The notes under the pieces are model-generated. The model was not told where the DNA came from. It did not search any database and was given only the letters and a program-made list of their open reading frames with translations. Position numbers and translations under genes: made by a program. Positions 18,570 through 28,026 of a stretch of 64,000 nt of DNA are shown one piece after another. Positions within the stretch are counted from its first letter, which is position 1, and each line of letters opens with the position of its first letter. Source of the DNA: Lysinibacillus xylanilyticus (GTDB lineage Bacteria; Bacillota; Bacilli; Bacillales_A; Planococcaceae); the NCBI RefSeq assembly GCF_001708185.1, contig NZ_MDDN01000014.1, positions 45,443-109,442 on the forward strand. The letters run 5' to 3'.

Positions 18570-20123
18570 CTATTGTTGGGCTATGTTATTTTTATTTAAT
18601 GTGGTAGCTAATAATATACCCGCCATAACCCACAAAGTTGCAGATGTTCCTGGCAAACTATCATTAAATAACGCTTGAACTAAATACGCTCCCCATGCTA
18701 TTCCTAGTATCCAAATCATTGAATTATTAGATTTAATAGCAATTTTTAGTGGGCTACATAATGAAATAATTAATATGATGATTCCACATAAAAAACCTAT
18801 TATTCCTGTTCCATATAGCCAACCAACATACATACTATGGGGTTTATCAATAATTGTATTTTCATCAAATATACTTGCACGTGCATCAATATTATAATGC
18901 GGGAAATTATACATAAAAGTATCCAACCCATACCCAAAGAATGGACGATCTTTCACTAATTCAAAGCCTTTCCCCCAAATATAAACACGCCCTGTCCCAG
19001 CACCAACAGCTCTCTCAGGCAGCACTGGCAATTCAAATTTTTCGGTAGCATAAGCCTTTGTCATCCAGTCAAATTTCACATCTGTATTTATACTTGTGGC
19101 AGATACAGGCTCTTCCTTTAAATAAGGATTAGATTTTATTACAAAGCCTACAGATTCAGTCCAAACACGTGCATCTTTACTTGCAAGCACATGAAACACT
19201 GGTGCACTTGCTACTAAAAACACTGCAATCATCGCAAAGCTTTGTGCTTTCTTTTCCGATTTAATTGCTACAAATAATACAACAATCATCATTATACAAA
19301 CTGTTATAAAACCGCTTGTTGAAATAGACATTAACATTACAGCTATGGACATCACAGCTACAACTAAATGTCCGATAGCTCGGCCAATATTTTTTTCTAA
19401 AACTGTTGCTGTCAGAAACATTACGGTCATGATTGCAAACATTCCACTCATATAGTTCCATTGATTTAATGTCCCTACTAAAACGGAACCATCACTAAGC
19501 TCAGCACCCTCAGGTAAAAATAACATCACCAGCTTTTTAACTGCTACCTTTTGAAGTAAATCATTATCATAAAAGTTCATAGTAACTATAAATAGGTTAA
19601 TAATCACAAATGGGTATAGAGAATATAAAATATAATTTAGTGCTTTTTTCGGATAGTCAATATTCATCGCAATAAAGAACAATGCTAAATAACACAACCA
19701 ACTAATTGCACCATCTGAACGGTTATACAGACCATGCAATGCAATAGAAATGTTTGGTGAAAAGATTGTCGAAATAACAATCGCTACTGCAAATGCTCCT
19801 ATTGCATAATTTATTTTTGTTTTGCGGATTTCGCCATTCATAAATAAAATCTTTGCTAACAACATTAGACCTGCTAATATAGTTATAATTATTACTATTA
19901 GAGATTTATAGTAAGTGAAAAGATCTCCCTTTTCTCCACTCTGAAGGATATCTACATTTGTAACGAGCGGTGATTGTACCTCAATAACTTTTGCCATAAC
20001 AATTAATGGCACGAAGCCTATAACAATAAGAAGTAATCTAAAAATCCATTTATCTACGGATTTTTGAGATTTAACATCTTCTTCCACATCACGATAAGCT
20101 ACTTTTTCGTAGAACTTACTCAT
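18570..20123 (-). CDS. O-antigen ligase/polymerase-like membrane protein (Wzy/WaaL family)
   Basis: A 517-aa polytopic membrane protein with about 11-12 hydrophobic segments and a large outward loop in the second half (about residues 330-420) ending in GYGLDTFMYNFPHYN and KPHSMYVGWLYGTGIIGFL. The H-x-x-Y/L pattern after a long loop, followed by a helix, is the hallmark of the O-antigen ligase domain family, whose members polymerise or transfer lipid-linked glycans outside the membrane. It starts 18 bases after the TPR gene, so they are probably co-transcribed. It may ligate a glycan to protein or peptidoglycan, or polymerise repeats; sequence alone does not decide. Confidence 0.85.
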   Translation of the reverse strand: MSKFYEKVAYRDVEEDVKSQKSVDKWIFRLLLIVIGFVPLIVMAKVIEVQSPLVTNVDILQSGEKGDLFTYYKSLIVIIITILAGLMLLAKILFMNGEIRKTKINYAIGAFAVAIVISTIFSPNISIALHGLYNRSDGAISWLCYLALFFIAMNIDYPKKALNYILYSLYPFVIINLFIVTMNFYDNDLLQKVAVKKLVMLFLPEGAELSDGSVLVGTLNQWNYMSGMFAIMTVMFLTATVLEKNIGRAIGHLVVAVMSIAVMLMSISTSGFITVCIMMIVVLFVAIKSEKKAQSFAMIAVFLVASAPVFHVLASKDARVWTESVGFVIKSNPYLKEEPVSATSINTDVKFDWMTKAYATEKFELPVLPERAVGAGTGRVYIWGKGFELVKDRPFFGYGLDTFMYNFPHYNIDARASIFDENTIIDKPHSMYVGWLYGTGIIGFLCGIIILIISLCSPLKIAIKSNNSMIWILGIAWGAYLVQALFNDSLPGTSATLWVMAGILLATTLNKNNIAQQ

Positions 20124-20140
20124 CTATTATGTACCTTCCT

Positions 20141-20641
20141 TTATTGCAAATTTTCAATTTGAGCTAGTAATGTAGCAACATGGTCTTGATAATTTGGTAT
20201 TTCTTCTGGTGCCCAGCCCGATTCTTGACAGCGAAGAAGAACAATTTTTGCTTCCTCATATTTTTCTGCAGCTACAAATATCTCTCCTAACTGAATCATA
20301 AAAGTCGCATCTTCTACCTTATAAGGATTAATATCTAATGTTTTCTGCATATAAATTGCTGCCTGTTTTACATCACCTCTGTTAACAGCTATAATTCCAG
20401 CTAAATAATTTGCTATTTCGGAGTTCGGCTCTGTCTTTAACACTTTAGAAACTGCATTCCATGCATCTTCATAATTACCCTCTGCTTGTAATTGAATTGC
20501 CTGGCTATAAAGAATATCATTCGATGAGAAATCCTCATCCTGTTTGCTTGCTAAAACATTCGCCACGATCAGACCAATAACAACACAGGCTACTATCCCT
20601 GACAATATATATTTTCGTACCGGTTCAGTAATTGTCATCAA
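20141..20641 (-). CDS. Membrane-anchored TPR protein
   Basis: 166 residues with one N-terminal hydrophobic segment (about residues 12-30) and an extracytoplasmic helical region with two to three tetratricopeptide repeats, visible in NDILYSQAIQLQAEGNYEDA, AIYMQKTLDINPYK and EIFVAAEKYEEAKIVLLRC. It lies directly upstream of the Wzy/WaaL-like gene. TPR proteins paired with O-antigen ligases often act as assembly partners, so a scaffold or chain-length role is a reasonable inference. A TATAAT hexamer about 45 bases upstream of the start may be its promoter -10. Confidence 0.8.
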   Translation of the reverse strand: MMTITEPVRKYILSGIVACVVIGLIVANVLASKQDEDFSSNDILYSQAIQLQAEGNYEDAWNAVSKVLKTEPNSEIANYLAGIIAVNRGDVKQAAIYMQKTLDINPYKVEDATFMIQLGEIFVAAEKYEEAKIVLLRCQESGWAPEEIPNYQDHVATLLAQIENLQ

Positions 20642-20864
20642 ACTCTACCTTTCTCGAATTATGTCTTTTTTTCACATATGGTTATTATACTATAAATTAG
20701 TATCTTCATGTTATATTTCCAAGGAAAACATGACCATTATTAACTATCAATATAAAACAAATCTATTTATCTAAAAAATTATTATTAATTATTTCTTCTA
20801 TTTGCTATAACTATAGATACATATGAAACAGATTCAGTAGAGATTAGTTATTCCCATTAAAAAG

Positions 20865-20898
20865 AAAAGGCTTTGTGGAAAAATCCACAAAGCCTTTT
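20865..20898 (-). terminator. Strong terminator of the S-layer gene
   Basis: Perfect 14-bp stem AAAAGGCTTTGTGG / CCACAAAGCCTTTT with a six-base loop, followed on the minus strand by TCTTTTT, 33 bases after the S-layer stop. The rest of 20642-20930 is AT-rich without a gene. Confidence 0.9.
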
Positions 20899-20930
20899 AC
20901 TTTTATATGCAAACATTTGAAAATAGAATA

Positions 20931-23900
20931 TTACTTAACTACTTGAACGCCTGCTAAATTTACAGCTTTATCAGTTACAGAAGATTTAAGTACTTTCCAT
21001 ACACCATCTTCTTTAACTTCAAATTGAGTAATTGCATTGCCTACATTTAAAGTAGAAATTTCAACAACAACTTTGTTACCATTTACACTTGTTACTGTTG
21101 CTTCTGTACCATTAATGAAAACTTTTTCATCTACGCTTACATTAACAGATGATGTAAATGTAAATGTAACTTGTTGTTTAGATGATACAACTCCAGGCTT
21201 ACCATTGTTAACGTAAACAGACGCAAGTGAATCTACTTGATAAGAGAATGCTTCGCCTTTTTCGTTCATTAATTTAATGCCTGCTGCATCAGCTGTTGCT
21301 GTAACACCATGAGTGCCTTTGTCAGCGTTGATTTTATTAACTAAATCAGTAACATTTTTATAATTAGTTGCATCTGTAACAGGTGCATTTGCATTATAAG
21401 TATAAGCTTTAGCACCGATAGTTAATTTTGGAGTTACATTAGTGTTTACAATAATTGTATCACTAGATGATGCAACTGCTGATGTTCCACCTGCTTCGCT
21501 TGTAATTACAGCTGAAGTTAATTTTGCATCAGCATTTACTTTAATTGCATCAGTACCTTTAACTTCGCGCACAATTCGTAAAGTGATTTTTCCATCTTTA
21601 TCTTCAGTGCGTGTTACAACAACACCATCGTAAGATTCTAACTCTTTAATGAATTTGTCAGCGCCATAAATTTCAGCACCACTTAATGCATAGAATTTAG
21701 CATCTTTAATTGAAATTGGAGCTTTATCTTTGAACTCAATTTCATTTTTGTTGATTGCAACTACTTCACCAGTGTGTTCTTTAGTTACATCAGATTTTGA
21801 AGTGAATTCTGCATTTGCTTCTTTAGAAGTGAATGCGTAATCTTTACCGTCAGTATTAATAGCAACACCAGTTGCAGTAACTTTTACTGAAGTAGTTTTT
21901 TGATCAGCTGAAGTAACAATTAAATCAGTAGAACCTGGAAGTTCTTTAGTTACTGTCCAGCTACGATTTGGTGAAATAGTCTTGCCATCTACTACTACAT
22001 CATTAGCACCAGTGTTAAAGATTGTGTAAGTTACTTTCTTAACACTTGTACCAGACATTTTCTTGTTACTTTGGTTTACTAATTCTGCACGGAACACTGC
22101 AGATTCGTTACCTTCAAATTTAGTTACAACTTTCTTACTATCATTTAGTTTGAAAGATTTAACTGCAGCACCATCAAGGTATGCATTTTGGAAGTAAGAC
22201 ATTTGACCAGCTACTTTTGGTTCACCTTCATCAAGGTTACCTTGTTTAGCATTTGAAGTATTGATATCAATCCAAGCTACTGGAGTTGCATAATCATTTT
22301 CTTTGTCAGAACCGATGATAAATGTTGCTTCACCTTTATCATTTGTTTTAACAGAGATTTGCTTCGCATTATTTTTACCGTCAGCAGCATTGTTTGCATA
22401 GTAAGATTGGTTGTCATCTTTGTCAACTTGGATGAATTTAGCTTCCGTATTAGTACTAATTACACGGTCTAAATCTTCGTTGAACGCTACGTTCACGATT
22501 TCGTTTTTAGCTAATTTACCTTCTTTATCTTTAACAACTACTTTATATTGACGACCATTGTCAGCATAACGAGCTGCTACTTCACCGCCATCACGAGTCA
22601 TTTCGATCGTGTATTGAGATTGAACTGCACCGAATGTTACTTTAGAAGCTGTTGTTTGTAAAGCTGATGCTTTATAAAGTTCAGCTTTTTCACCAGTTGC
22701 AGTATTTGGAGCAAATACTACTGGAGTAACAGCTGTGTTTGCACCTGAAACAGTGAATGTAGCTTCACCTTTAGAGTCAGTAGTGATTTTAGCAGCAGCT
22801 AAAGCTGTATTGTTGCTTAATTGAAGAGCATTGATACCATTAACTGTTGCGTTTGATACTTTATCAGAAGTAACGTTCATGTTTTCAACAAAACCAATGT
22901 TGAATGTTTTGTTTGCTTCTGGTAAACCAGTTTTAGGGTTTTTGTAAGTAACTTTGTAAGTTTTGTCAGCGCCGTTGTTGATTGTAGCGCCAGTAGTTAC
23001 TTCTTGAACTGATAGGATTGTGTCTACTCCCCAGAATACATAACCAAGTGAGAATTTAGAACGATCACCAGTTGCATAAGCAGTTACTTCATCAGTACCG
23101 TCTTTGTAACGAGTATAAGAGTAAGATGCTACACCGTTTTCATCAGTGATTGCTTCACCAGTTAATGTTGGTGTAACGCCATCTGTGTTGTTACCTGGTA
23201 CGTAGAAAGTTACAGGGATACCAGCTTTAGATTGACCTTCAGCTACAGTAACTTTTGCTTTTACAGTTACTTGTTGACCAAGTTTACCTTGAGTAGCAGG
23301 AGTAGTTAGTTCAACTTTAGTTGGAATTACAGCTGATACACCTTTAAATTTACCAACTTCTTCAGCATTAAGAGATACAGTGTACTCTTTATCAGCTGTT
23401 TGTGGTGCAGTAGTTAAAACAACAACTTTTTTGTTAGTTTGTTTTACAGCTGCGTTTTTAACTTCTAGATCTTTGATTTCGAAGTTAAGAGCTTGTACGT
23501 TTTCAACTTCTTCGTCAAATGTTACTTCAACAGTTGTGTTGTTGATAGCTTTTACAGAAGCACTTGCTGGAGTTGAAACTTCCATGTTGATCGTACGGTA
23601 TAAGAATGAAGCGAATTGACCGCGAGTGATAGAGTCAGCTGGTTTGAATGCTTTACCTGGTAGGTTAGCTGCATTTGTTAACTCAGCATATTCTAAAGCT
23701 GTGATTGCTTCACGTTGCTCAGCAGAGAAAGCTTTGTCTAAGTCAGAGATTTCGCTCGTGAATTTAGCTGCTTTGTATTCTTTTACTAAATCTAATTCAT
23801 AGATTTCGTTGATAGCACGTACTAAAACAACTGCCATTTGTTGACGTTGCATAGTTTGTGTGAAGTTTAAGTTGCCGTTTGAACCAGCGAATACGCCTGC

Positions 23901-24257
23901 ATCTTTAGCAAGTGCAGCATATTTTACTAATTCTTTTTCCGCTGTTAATGGAAGATCGTTGAAGCGTTGTTTTGTATCCCAGTCAGCTGGAACTTCAAAG
24001 CCTTCAGTTTCTAACCAACGGCCTAATAATTTAACTACTTGACCACGGTTAATAGTTTGGTTTGGTTTGAATGTGCCGTCAGCGTATCCATTGATGATAC
24101 CTGCATCAGCAAGAGCGTTGATCGCTTCTTCATGAGAATTATTTGCTACGTCTGTGAATCCTGCAGCAGAAGCCACTGGTACGATCGCAGATGCTACTAA
24201 TGTAGCTGTAGCAGCTGTTGCTACGAATTTTTTGTATTTCTTTGGTTGGTTAGCCAT
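20931..24257 (-). CDS. S-layer protein with three SLH domains
   Basis: Major surface lattice protein, 1108 aa. Signal peptide at about 1-31 (basic MANQPKKYKK, hydrophobic core, VASA/AGF cleavage region). Three SLH domains at about 31-225 (FTDVANNSHEEAINAL, INGYADGTFKPNQTINRGQ, then FASFLYRTINMEV) bind the secondary wall polysaccharide. The rest is a series of Ig-like beta domains rich in Thr, Val, Asn and Lys with almost no Cys, typical of self-assembling S-layers. Codon use is strongly biased towards a small codon set, as in highly expressed genes. The ribosome site GAGGAGG and a near-consensus promoter precede it. The downstream neighbour on the far side, wecG/tagA type, makes wall polysaccharide, probably the SLH ligand. 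Confidence 0.96.
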   Translation of the reverse strand: MANQPKKYKKFVATAATATLVASAIVPVASAAGFTDVANNSHEEAINALADAGIINGYADGTFKPNQTINRGQVVKLLGRWLETEGFEVPADWDTKQRFNDLPLTAEKELVKYAALAKDAGVFAGSNGNLNFTQTMQRQQMAVVLVRAINEIYELDLVKEYKAAKFTSEISDLDKAFSAEQREAITALEYAELTNAANLPGKAFKPADSITRGQFASFLYRTINMEVSTPASASVKAINNTTVEVTFDEEVENVQALNFEIKDLEVKNAAVKQTNKKVVVLTTAPQTADKEYTVSLNAEEVGKFKGVSAVIPTKVELTTPATQGKLGQQVTVKAKVTVAEGQSKAGIPVTFYVPGNNTDGVTPTLTGEAITDENGVASYSYTRYKDGTDEVTAYATGDRSKFSLGYVFWGVDTILSVQEVTTGATINNGADKTYKVTYKNPKTGLPEANKTFNIGFVENMNVTSDKVSNATVNGINALQLSNNTALAAAKITTDSKGEATFTVSGANTAVTPVVFAPNTATGEKAELYKASALQTTASKVTFGAVQSQYTIEMTRDGGEVAARYADNGRQYKVVVKDKEGKLAKNEIVNVAFNEDLDRVISTNTEAKFIQVDKDDNQSYYANNAADGKNNAKQISVKTNDKGEATFIIGSDKENDYATPVAWIDINTSNAKQGNLDEGEPKVAGQMSYFQNAYLDGAAVKSFKLNDSKKVVTKFEGNESAVFRAELVNQSNKKMSGTSVKKVTYTIFNTGANDVVVDGKTISPNRSWTVTKELPGSTDLIVTSADQKTTSVKVTATGVAINTDGKDYAFTSKEANAEFTSKSDVTKEHTGEVVAINKNEIEFKDKAPISIKDAKFYALSGAEIYGADKFIKELESYDGVVVTRTEDKDGKITLRIVREVKGTDAIKVNADAKLTSAVITSEAGGTSAVASSSDTIIVNTNVTPKLTIGAKAYTYNANAPVTDATNYKNVTDLVNKINADKGTHGVTATADAAGIKLMNEKGEAFSYQVDSLASVYVNNGKPGVVSSKQQVTFTFTSSVNVSVDEKVFINGTEATVTSVNGNKVVVEISTLNVGNAITQFEVKEDGVWKVLKSSVTDKAVNLAGVQVVK

Positions 24258-24336
24258 AGAAAAATTTCCTCCTCTAAGTTAAAAAAATTATGTTTCTACT
24301 ACATAGAAATGCAGTAAATAAACAACTACACATAAA

Positions 24337-24365
24337 AGTATAGTTGTATCCCTAAAAGTTGTCAA
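24337..24365 (-). promoter_or_regulatory. Near-consensus SigA promoter of the S-layer gene
   Basis: On the minus strand, TTGACA (24360-24365) and TATACT (24337-24342) are separated by exactly 17 bases. Transcription would start near 24330, leaving a leader of about 70 bases ending in the strong GAGGAGG ribosome site. This fits very high expression. Confidence 0.85.
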
Positions 24366-24552
24366 TCATATTTTGGGAAACTTTCTAATTCATTTCCGGA
24401 AAAATAAGGACATGCAACTCTCTTTTACCATTGTTATCTATTTAAGCTTATTTTTCAAGTGATATTACACAAATTTCTAACAAAATTCTGATATTCTATC
24501 AATAAATGTTCAAATTTCTTAAAATCATATAAATTCACGTGAATTTAAACAA

Positions 24553-24592
24553 CGAAAAAAGCTCAAGCATATAAATGCTTGAGCTTTTTTCG
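24553..24592 (-). terminator. Bidirectional-looking terminator between wecG-type and S-layer genes
   Basis: An 18-bp perfect stem (arms CGAAAAAAGCTCAAGCAT and its complement, loop ATAA) with A and T tracts on both arms, about 118 bases after the stop of the glycosyltransferase gene. It insulates the S-layer promoter from upstream transcription. The remaining bases of 24258-24709 show no gene. Confidence 0.88.
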
Positions 24593-24709
24593 CTTGGGCT
24601 ACCAACCGTTGTTTCCTTGCAGGGAATTCTATTTATTTCATAGAGGAAATTCCTATACACATACAGTCTAACACTTTCAATTTAAAACGACAATACCAAT
24701 TTTTAAAAA

Positions 24710-25426
24710 TTATTGGCGTTTTTGTCTTGCTACTTCCAGTAAAAATAATGGAAGGGCAATTTGACGCTTGATACGCTTCGGTTCCTTCATTAATCGATAA
24801 AACCATTCAAGGCCAAATTTTTGGAAAATTTCAGGTGCACGTTTCACTGTACCTGCAAGCACATCGAATGATCCACCCACGCCTTGATAAATGGTTGGAT
24901 GTAATTGCTCACGATTGGCATTGATCCAGTTTTCTTGCTTTGGACTGCCCATCGCTACAAAAAGTAAATCGGGCTGTGCTTCGTTAATGCGGTCAAGTAC
25001 CTTCTGTTCATCCTTTTCATAGCCGTCCTGTGTGCCGACTATTTTAATAGAAGGAAATAATGATTCTAGCTTCGCTTTTGCTGCATCCGCTACACCTGGT
25101 TTCCCTCCGTAAAGGAAAATAGGCTTGCCACGTTTGGCCGCTTCCTCGCAAAGCTTCATCATCATATCGACGCCTGTAACACGTTCACGAATTTGCCCTT
25201 TTTGAATTTTTGAAGCAAGAATTACGCCAATGCCATCTGGAATTTGAAATTCCGCTTCGTTCAGAAGCTTCTTTAGAGCAGGGTCTTCTTTCGCCTTGAT
25301 AATCTTTTCTGGATTGATGGCAACAACGAGCGCCTTTTGTTTTTTTTCAATGCGCTCAAATGCCATATCCATTAATTCATCGTAGCCTTCCGTATTGACA
25401 TTGATGCCAAGTACTGTTTCTTTCAT
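24710..25426 (-). CDS. WecG/TagA/CpsF family glycosyltransferase
   Basis: Transfers ManNAc or ManNAcA from its UDP-sugar to a lipid-linked GlcNAc (TagA and WecG reactions), at the inner face of the membrane. 238 aa from the ATG at 25426, which overlaps the stop of the dehydrogenase gene (ATGA); a longer frame upstream is the other gene's sequence. Motifs: VVAINPEKI, IPDGIGVILASK with the conserved Asp, ERVTGVDMM, LFLYGGKPG-like region, VAMGSPKQE and a basic C-terminus (KEPKRIKRQ) that may hold it to the membrane. Coupling to a UDP-ManNAc dehydrogenase suggests ManNAcA as the donor, as in WecG. Adjacent to the S-layer gene, it is a candidate for secondary cell wall polysaccharide synthesis. 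Confidence 0.9.
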   Translation of the reverse strand: MKETVLGINVNTEGYDELMDMAFERIEKKQKALVVAINPEKIIKAKEDPALKKLLNEAEFQIPDGIGVILASKIQKGQIRERVTGVDMMMKLCEEAAKRGKPIFLYGGKPGVADAAKAKLESLFPSIKIVGTQDGYEKDEQKVLDRINEAQPDLLFVAMGSPKQENWINANREQLHPTIYQGVGGSFDVLAGTVKRAPEIFQKFGLEWFYRLMKEPKRIKRQIALPLFLLEVARQKRQ

Positions 25427-26694
25427 CGGTTTTTCGCATCTCCTAGTAGGTGGAACTGGAAGCCTGCTTCTTCCCAATTATCGCGTTTTAAGCAATTTTT
25501 CGTGTCGAAGACGATTTTTGATTTTGCTGTAATGTCTGCAGCGTTCATTGCTTTGAATTCATTGTGATCTGTTAACACTAAAATGATATCAGCATCTTTT
25601 GTTGCTTCTTCTATGCTTTGTGTTTGTGTAGCATGTTTATTTTCTTTAATGTGTGGATCATATGAAATCACGTCTAATCCAAGATTTTGTAACTCGTCAA
25701 TAACGATTGTTGATGGACTTTCGCGCATATCATCAACGTTTCCTTTGAAAGCTAGTCCAAGAACAGCTACTTTGCCACCAGCAATTTTGTTTTGATTTAA
25801 GATGGCTTGTGTTTTTTGTGCTGTAAAGCTTGGCATACTATCATTCGTATTACGAGATAGGTGAATAATTTGTGCCGTTTCGCCACCTAGCTCAACTAGG
25901 AACCAAGGGTCAACTGCGATACAGTGGCCACCTACACCTGGGCCTGGGAAGTGAACATTTACACGTGGGTGATAGTTCGCAAATTTAATCGCTTCCCAAA
26001 TGTTCACATCCAGCTTCTCTGCTAATTTCGCAAGCTCATTCGCAAACGCAATATTGACATCACGGTAAGTGTTTTCCATTACTTTTACTAACTCAGCTGT
26101 TGTTGCATCCGTAAGGTGAATTGTACCATTCACAAATGTTTGATAAAGCTCTTTTGTCATTTGTGCAGATGTGTCATCAATACCACCAACGATACGGTCG
26201 TTGTTCACTAACTCTTCAAAAATACGACCAGGAATAACACGCTCTGGTGAATGTGATACGAATAAATCTACACCAAATTCAAGATTTGCCTTGATCAGTT
26301 CAGGTAGCATAATGTGCTCCACTGTTTTCGGTGGTACTGTCGATTCAAGAATGACAAGGTTACCTTTTTTCAAGAATGGTACGATCGAAGCTGTAGCTTG
26401 ACGTACATATTCTAAATTCGCTGTATTATCAGGATTGATTGGTGATGGTACAGCAACGATGAACACGTCCGCTTCCACTGGTGTCGTTGACGCCGTTAGG
26501 AATCCTTCATCTACTGCTTTGTTCAAGCGCTCCTGTAATCCGTTTTCTTCAATATGAAGTTTTTTCTCTTGAATACTTTTTACTGCTGCTGGGTTTACGT
26601 CCACCCCATGTACTTTCACGCCGTGGTTGGCAAACATTACAGCCGTTGGTAAACCGATATAGCCAAGTCCAACGACACAAATTGATTTCATCAT
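25423..26694 (-). CDS. UDP-N-acetyl-D-mannosamine dehydrogenase type (UDP-sugar 6-dehydrogenase)
   Basis: Oxidises C6 of a UDP-HexNAc, most probably UDP-ManNAc to UDP-ManNAcA, with NAD. N-terminal Rossmann motif VVGLGYIGLPTAVMFA; the substrate-binding and catalytic region includes VILESTVPPKT, SPERVIPG, NDRIVGG, the central ELVKVMENTYRDVNIA and the active cysteine in PGPGVGGHCIAVDPWFL; the C-terminal NAD-sugar domain has LGLAFKGNVDDMRESP. 423 aa is normal for the WecC group. UDP-glucose dehydrogenases have a similar layout, but the VGGHCIAVDPWF and PSPINPDN motifs favour the WecC branch. It is coupled to the WecG/TagA-type gene, and mnaA at 56.4 kb would supply UDP-ManNAc. Confidence 0.9.
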   Translation of the reverse strand: MMKSICVVGLGYIGLPTAVMFANHGVKVHGVDVNPAAVKSIQEKKLHIEENGLQERLNKAVDEGFLTASTTPVEADVFIVAVPSPINPDNTANLEYVRQATASIVPFLKKGNLVILESTVPPKTVEHIMLPELIKANLEFGVDLFVSHSPERVIPGRIFEELVNNDRIVGGIDDTSAQMTKELYQTFVNGTIHLTDATTAELVKVMENTYRDVNIAFANELAKLAEKLDVNIWEAIKFANYHPRVNVHFPGPGVGGHCIAVDPWFLVELGGETAQIIHLSRNTNDSMPSFTAQKTQAILNQNKIAGGKVAVLGLAFKGNVDDMRESPSTIVIDELQNLGLDVISYDPHIKENKHATQTQSIEEATKDADIILVLTDHNEFKAMNAADITAKSKIVFDTKNCLKRDNWEEAGFQFHLLGDAKNR

Positions 26695-26861
26695 TCTCTA
26701 TTCTTCCTTCCGTTTTCAAAAACGAGTAGTTAAATTATATATTCTGTAAATGCTTAATGCATTTTTGTTCTGCATTATAGTATACAACTTTCAAGGGAAA
26801 GTGTGAACCAATTTGTTATTTTGAAGTTGTTTTCTGTGTCTGAATTGAAAAAGTTTTGTTG

Positions 26862-27025
26862 GTTGGTGGCGGAAATTTGCTTCGTTGGCGGCGCATTTCG
26901 CTTGGTTAGCGGCGCAATTTACACTTTTAGCGGCGGAACTTTCACTTTTGGCGGCGCAACTCGCTTAGTTAGCGGCGCATTTCTCACTTTTAGCGGCGGA
27001 ACTCACTTCTTTTGCGCCGCATTCC
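26862..27025. repeat. Degenerate tandem array of TTAGCGGCG-type units
   Basis: About eight copies of a 20-21-base unit with the core GCGGCG(C/G)AA followed by TTTCACTTT-like or CGCTTAGTT-like spacers. The array lies between the NERD gene and the dehydrogenase gene and runs into the last codons of the NERD gene. It is much richer in GC than its surroundings. Confidence 0.75.
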
Positions 27026-27971
27026 AATATAAGGTGGACAGATCGTACTTCCTAATTCGATCCGGTCCAGTACTAGGTAAATTTAATTTTTGTAAAAGTC
27101 GTTTTGCTACATACTGACTCTCTATATTTAAAAACTCACGACACGCTCTATTCGATATGGTGCCCCCTACTAGCATGTAATAATCCAATAGCGCTCGTAT
27201 ATGTGCGTCGTTACATTGATATTGGCAACTTTGACAACACCAAGTCATGCGCAATTTCTTCATCCCAAACTGACCACAGTTTTCACAATGAACACCCCGT
27301 CGCAAAGCAGATGCATCAATTTGATAATATTGGCAAAGTGGAAATGGCGTTCTATCCCTTAAATGTGACAAAATAATGTGTTTGATTTCGTTCATTGTTG
27401 ATGTCTCTTTGCTTTTCTCTATATGTTTATGCAGAAATAGCGGTAGCTCTTTTGCCATTAGAATCGGCAATCCACTGTCCTCTCGATGAATATTGACATT
27501 ATTGAAGGGGAACACTACAGCTCCGAATAAAGGTATAGAAATATTTTGCGTATCTAAGAAGTGTTTCATTCCTTGAATATACTGTTCAAGTTGGATTTCG
27601 GGATGTGTAAAGACGTGAACCTCTCCAGATTCCGAGGTACGAATGAGCTGACGTGGGTCATTTTTTAAATGTACAGTTCCTCGAATATTTTTTACTTCTA
27701 ATAGGATGATCGCGTTGGGGACAATGATGAGAATATCAATTTGCATGGGAAGAACAGAGGGAAGAATGACATTGTGGAAAATGTGGCAATCGTTTAGTAG
27801 TGCTGTTTGCCGCAGTTCCTTCATAACGTATTGCTCTCCAAAATCGCCAGCTTCTTTAATTTTTTGTTCCTGCTGAAGATTTTGATATTGGGGATGTGTG
27901 GGCTGTAACCGAGTCACAAGTGCTTGAAGTCCTATTGTCAACGGAGATGGTGCGAAGGGTTTTATGATCAA
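27003..27971 (-). CDS. NERD-domain protein
   Basis: 322 aa with a Nuclease-Related Domain at about residues 40-160: GDFGEQYVMKEL, the VLPSVLPMQIDILIIVPNAI region and IILLEVKNIRGTV, where the Glu-Val-Lys of the PD-(D/E)XK-like core is visible. The C-terminal part has four cysteines (CENCGQFG and WCCQSCQYQC) that may bind zinc, then a helical tail. It begins with TTG six bases after AAAAGGAGAG. NERD proteins are thought to process nucleic acids, but their substrates are unknown. The final codons (NAAQKK) fall within a tandem repeat array, so the C-terminal end may be a product of repeat expansion. Confidence 0.88.
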   Translation of the reverse strand: MIIKPFAPSPLTIGLQALVTRLQPTHPQYQNLQQEQKIKEAGDFGEQYVMKELRQTALLNDCHIFHNVILPSVLPMQIDILIIVPNAIILLEVKNIRGTVHLKNDPRQLIRTSESGEVHVFTHPEIQLEQYIQGMKHFLDTQNISIPLFGAVVFPFNNVNIHREDSGLPILMAKELPLFLHKHIEKSKETSTMNEIKHIILSHLRDRTPFPLCQYYQIDASALRRGVHCENCGQFGMKKLRMTWCCQSCQYQCNDAHIRALLDYYMLVGGTISNRACREFLNIESQYVAKRLLQKLNLPSTGPDRIRKYDLSTLYWNAAQKK

Positions 27972-28026
27972 TTAATTCTCTCCTTTTCTATTTTATATAT
28001 TGTTAGATTTATCAGATAATTCAACA

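Noticed and set aside
24258..24709. Riboswitch in the S-layer leader region
   Set aside because: The leader between promoter and start is only about 70 bases and the large hairpin upstream is a terminator of the previous gene.
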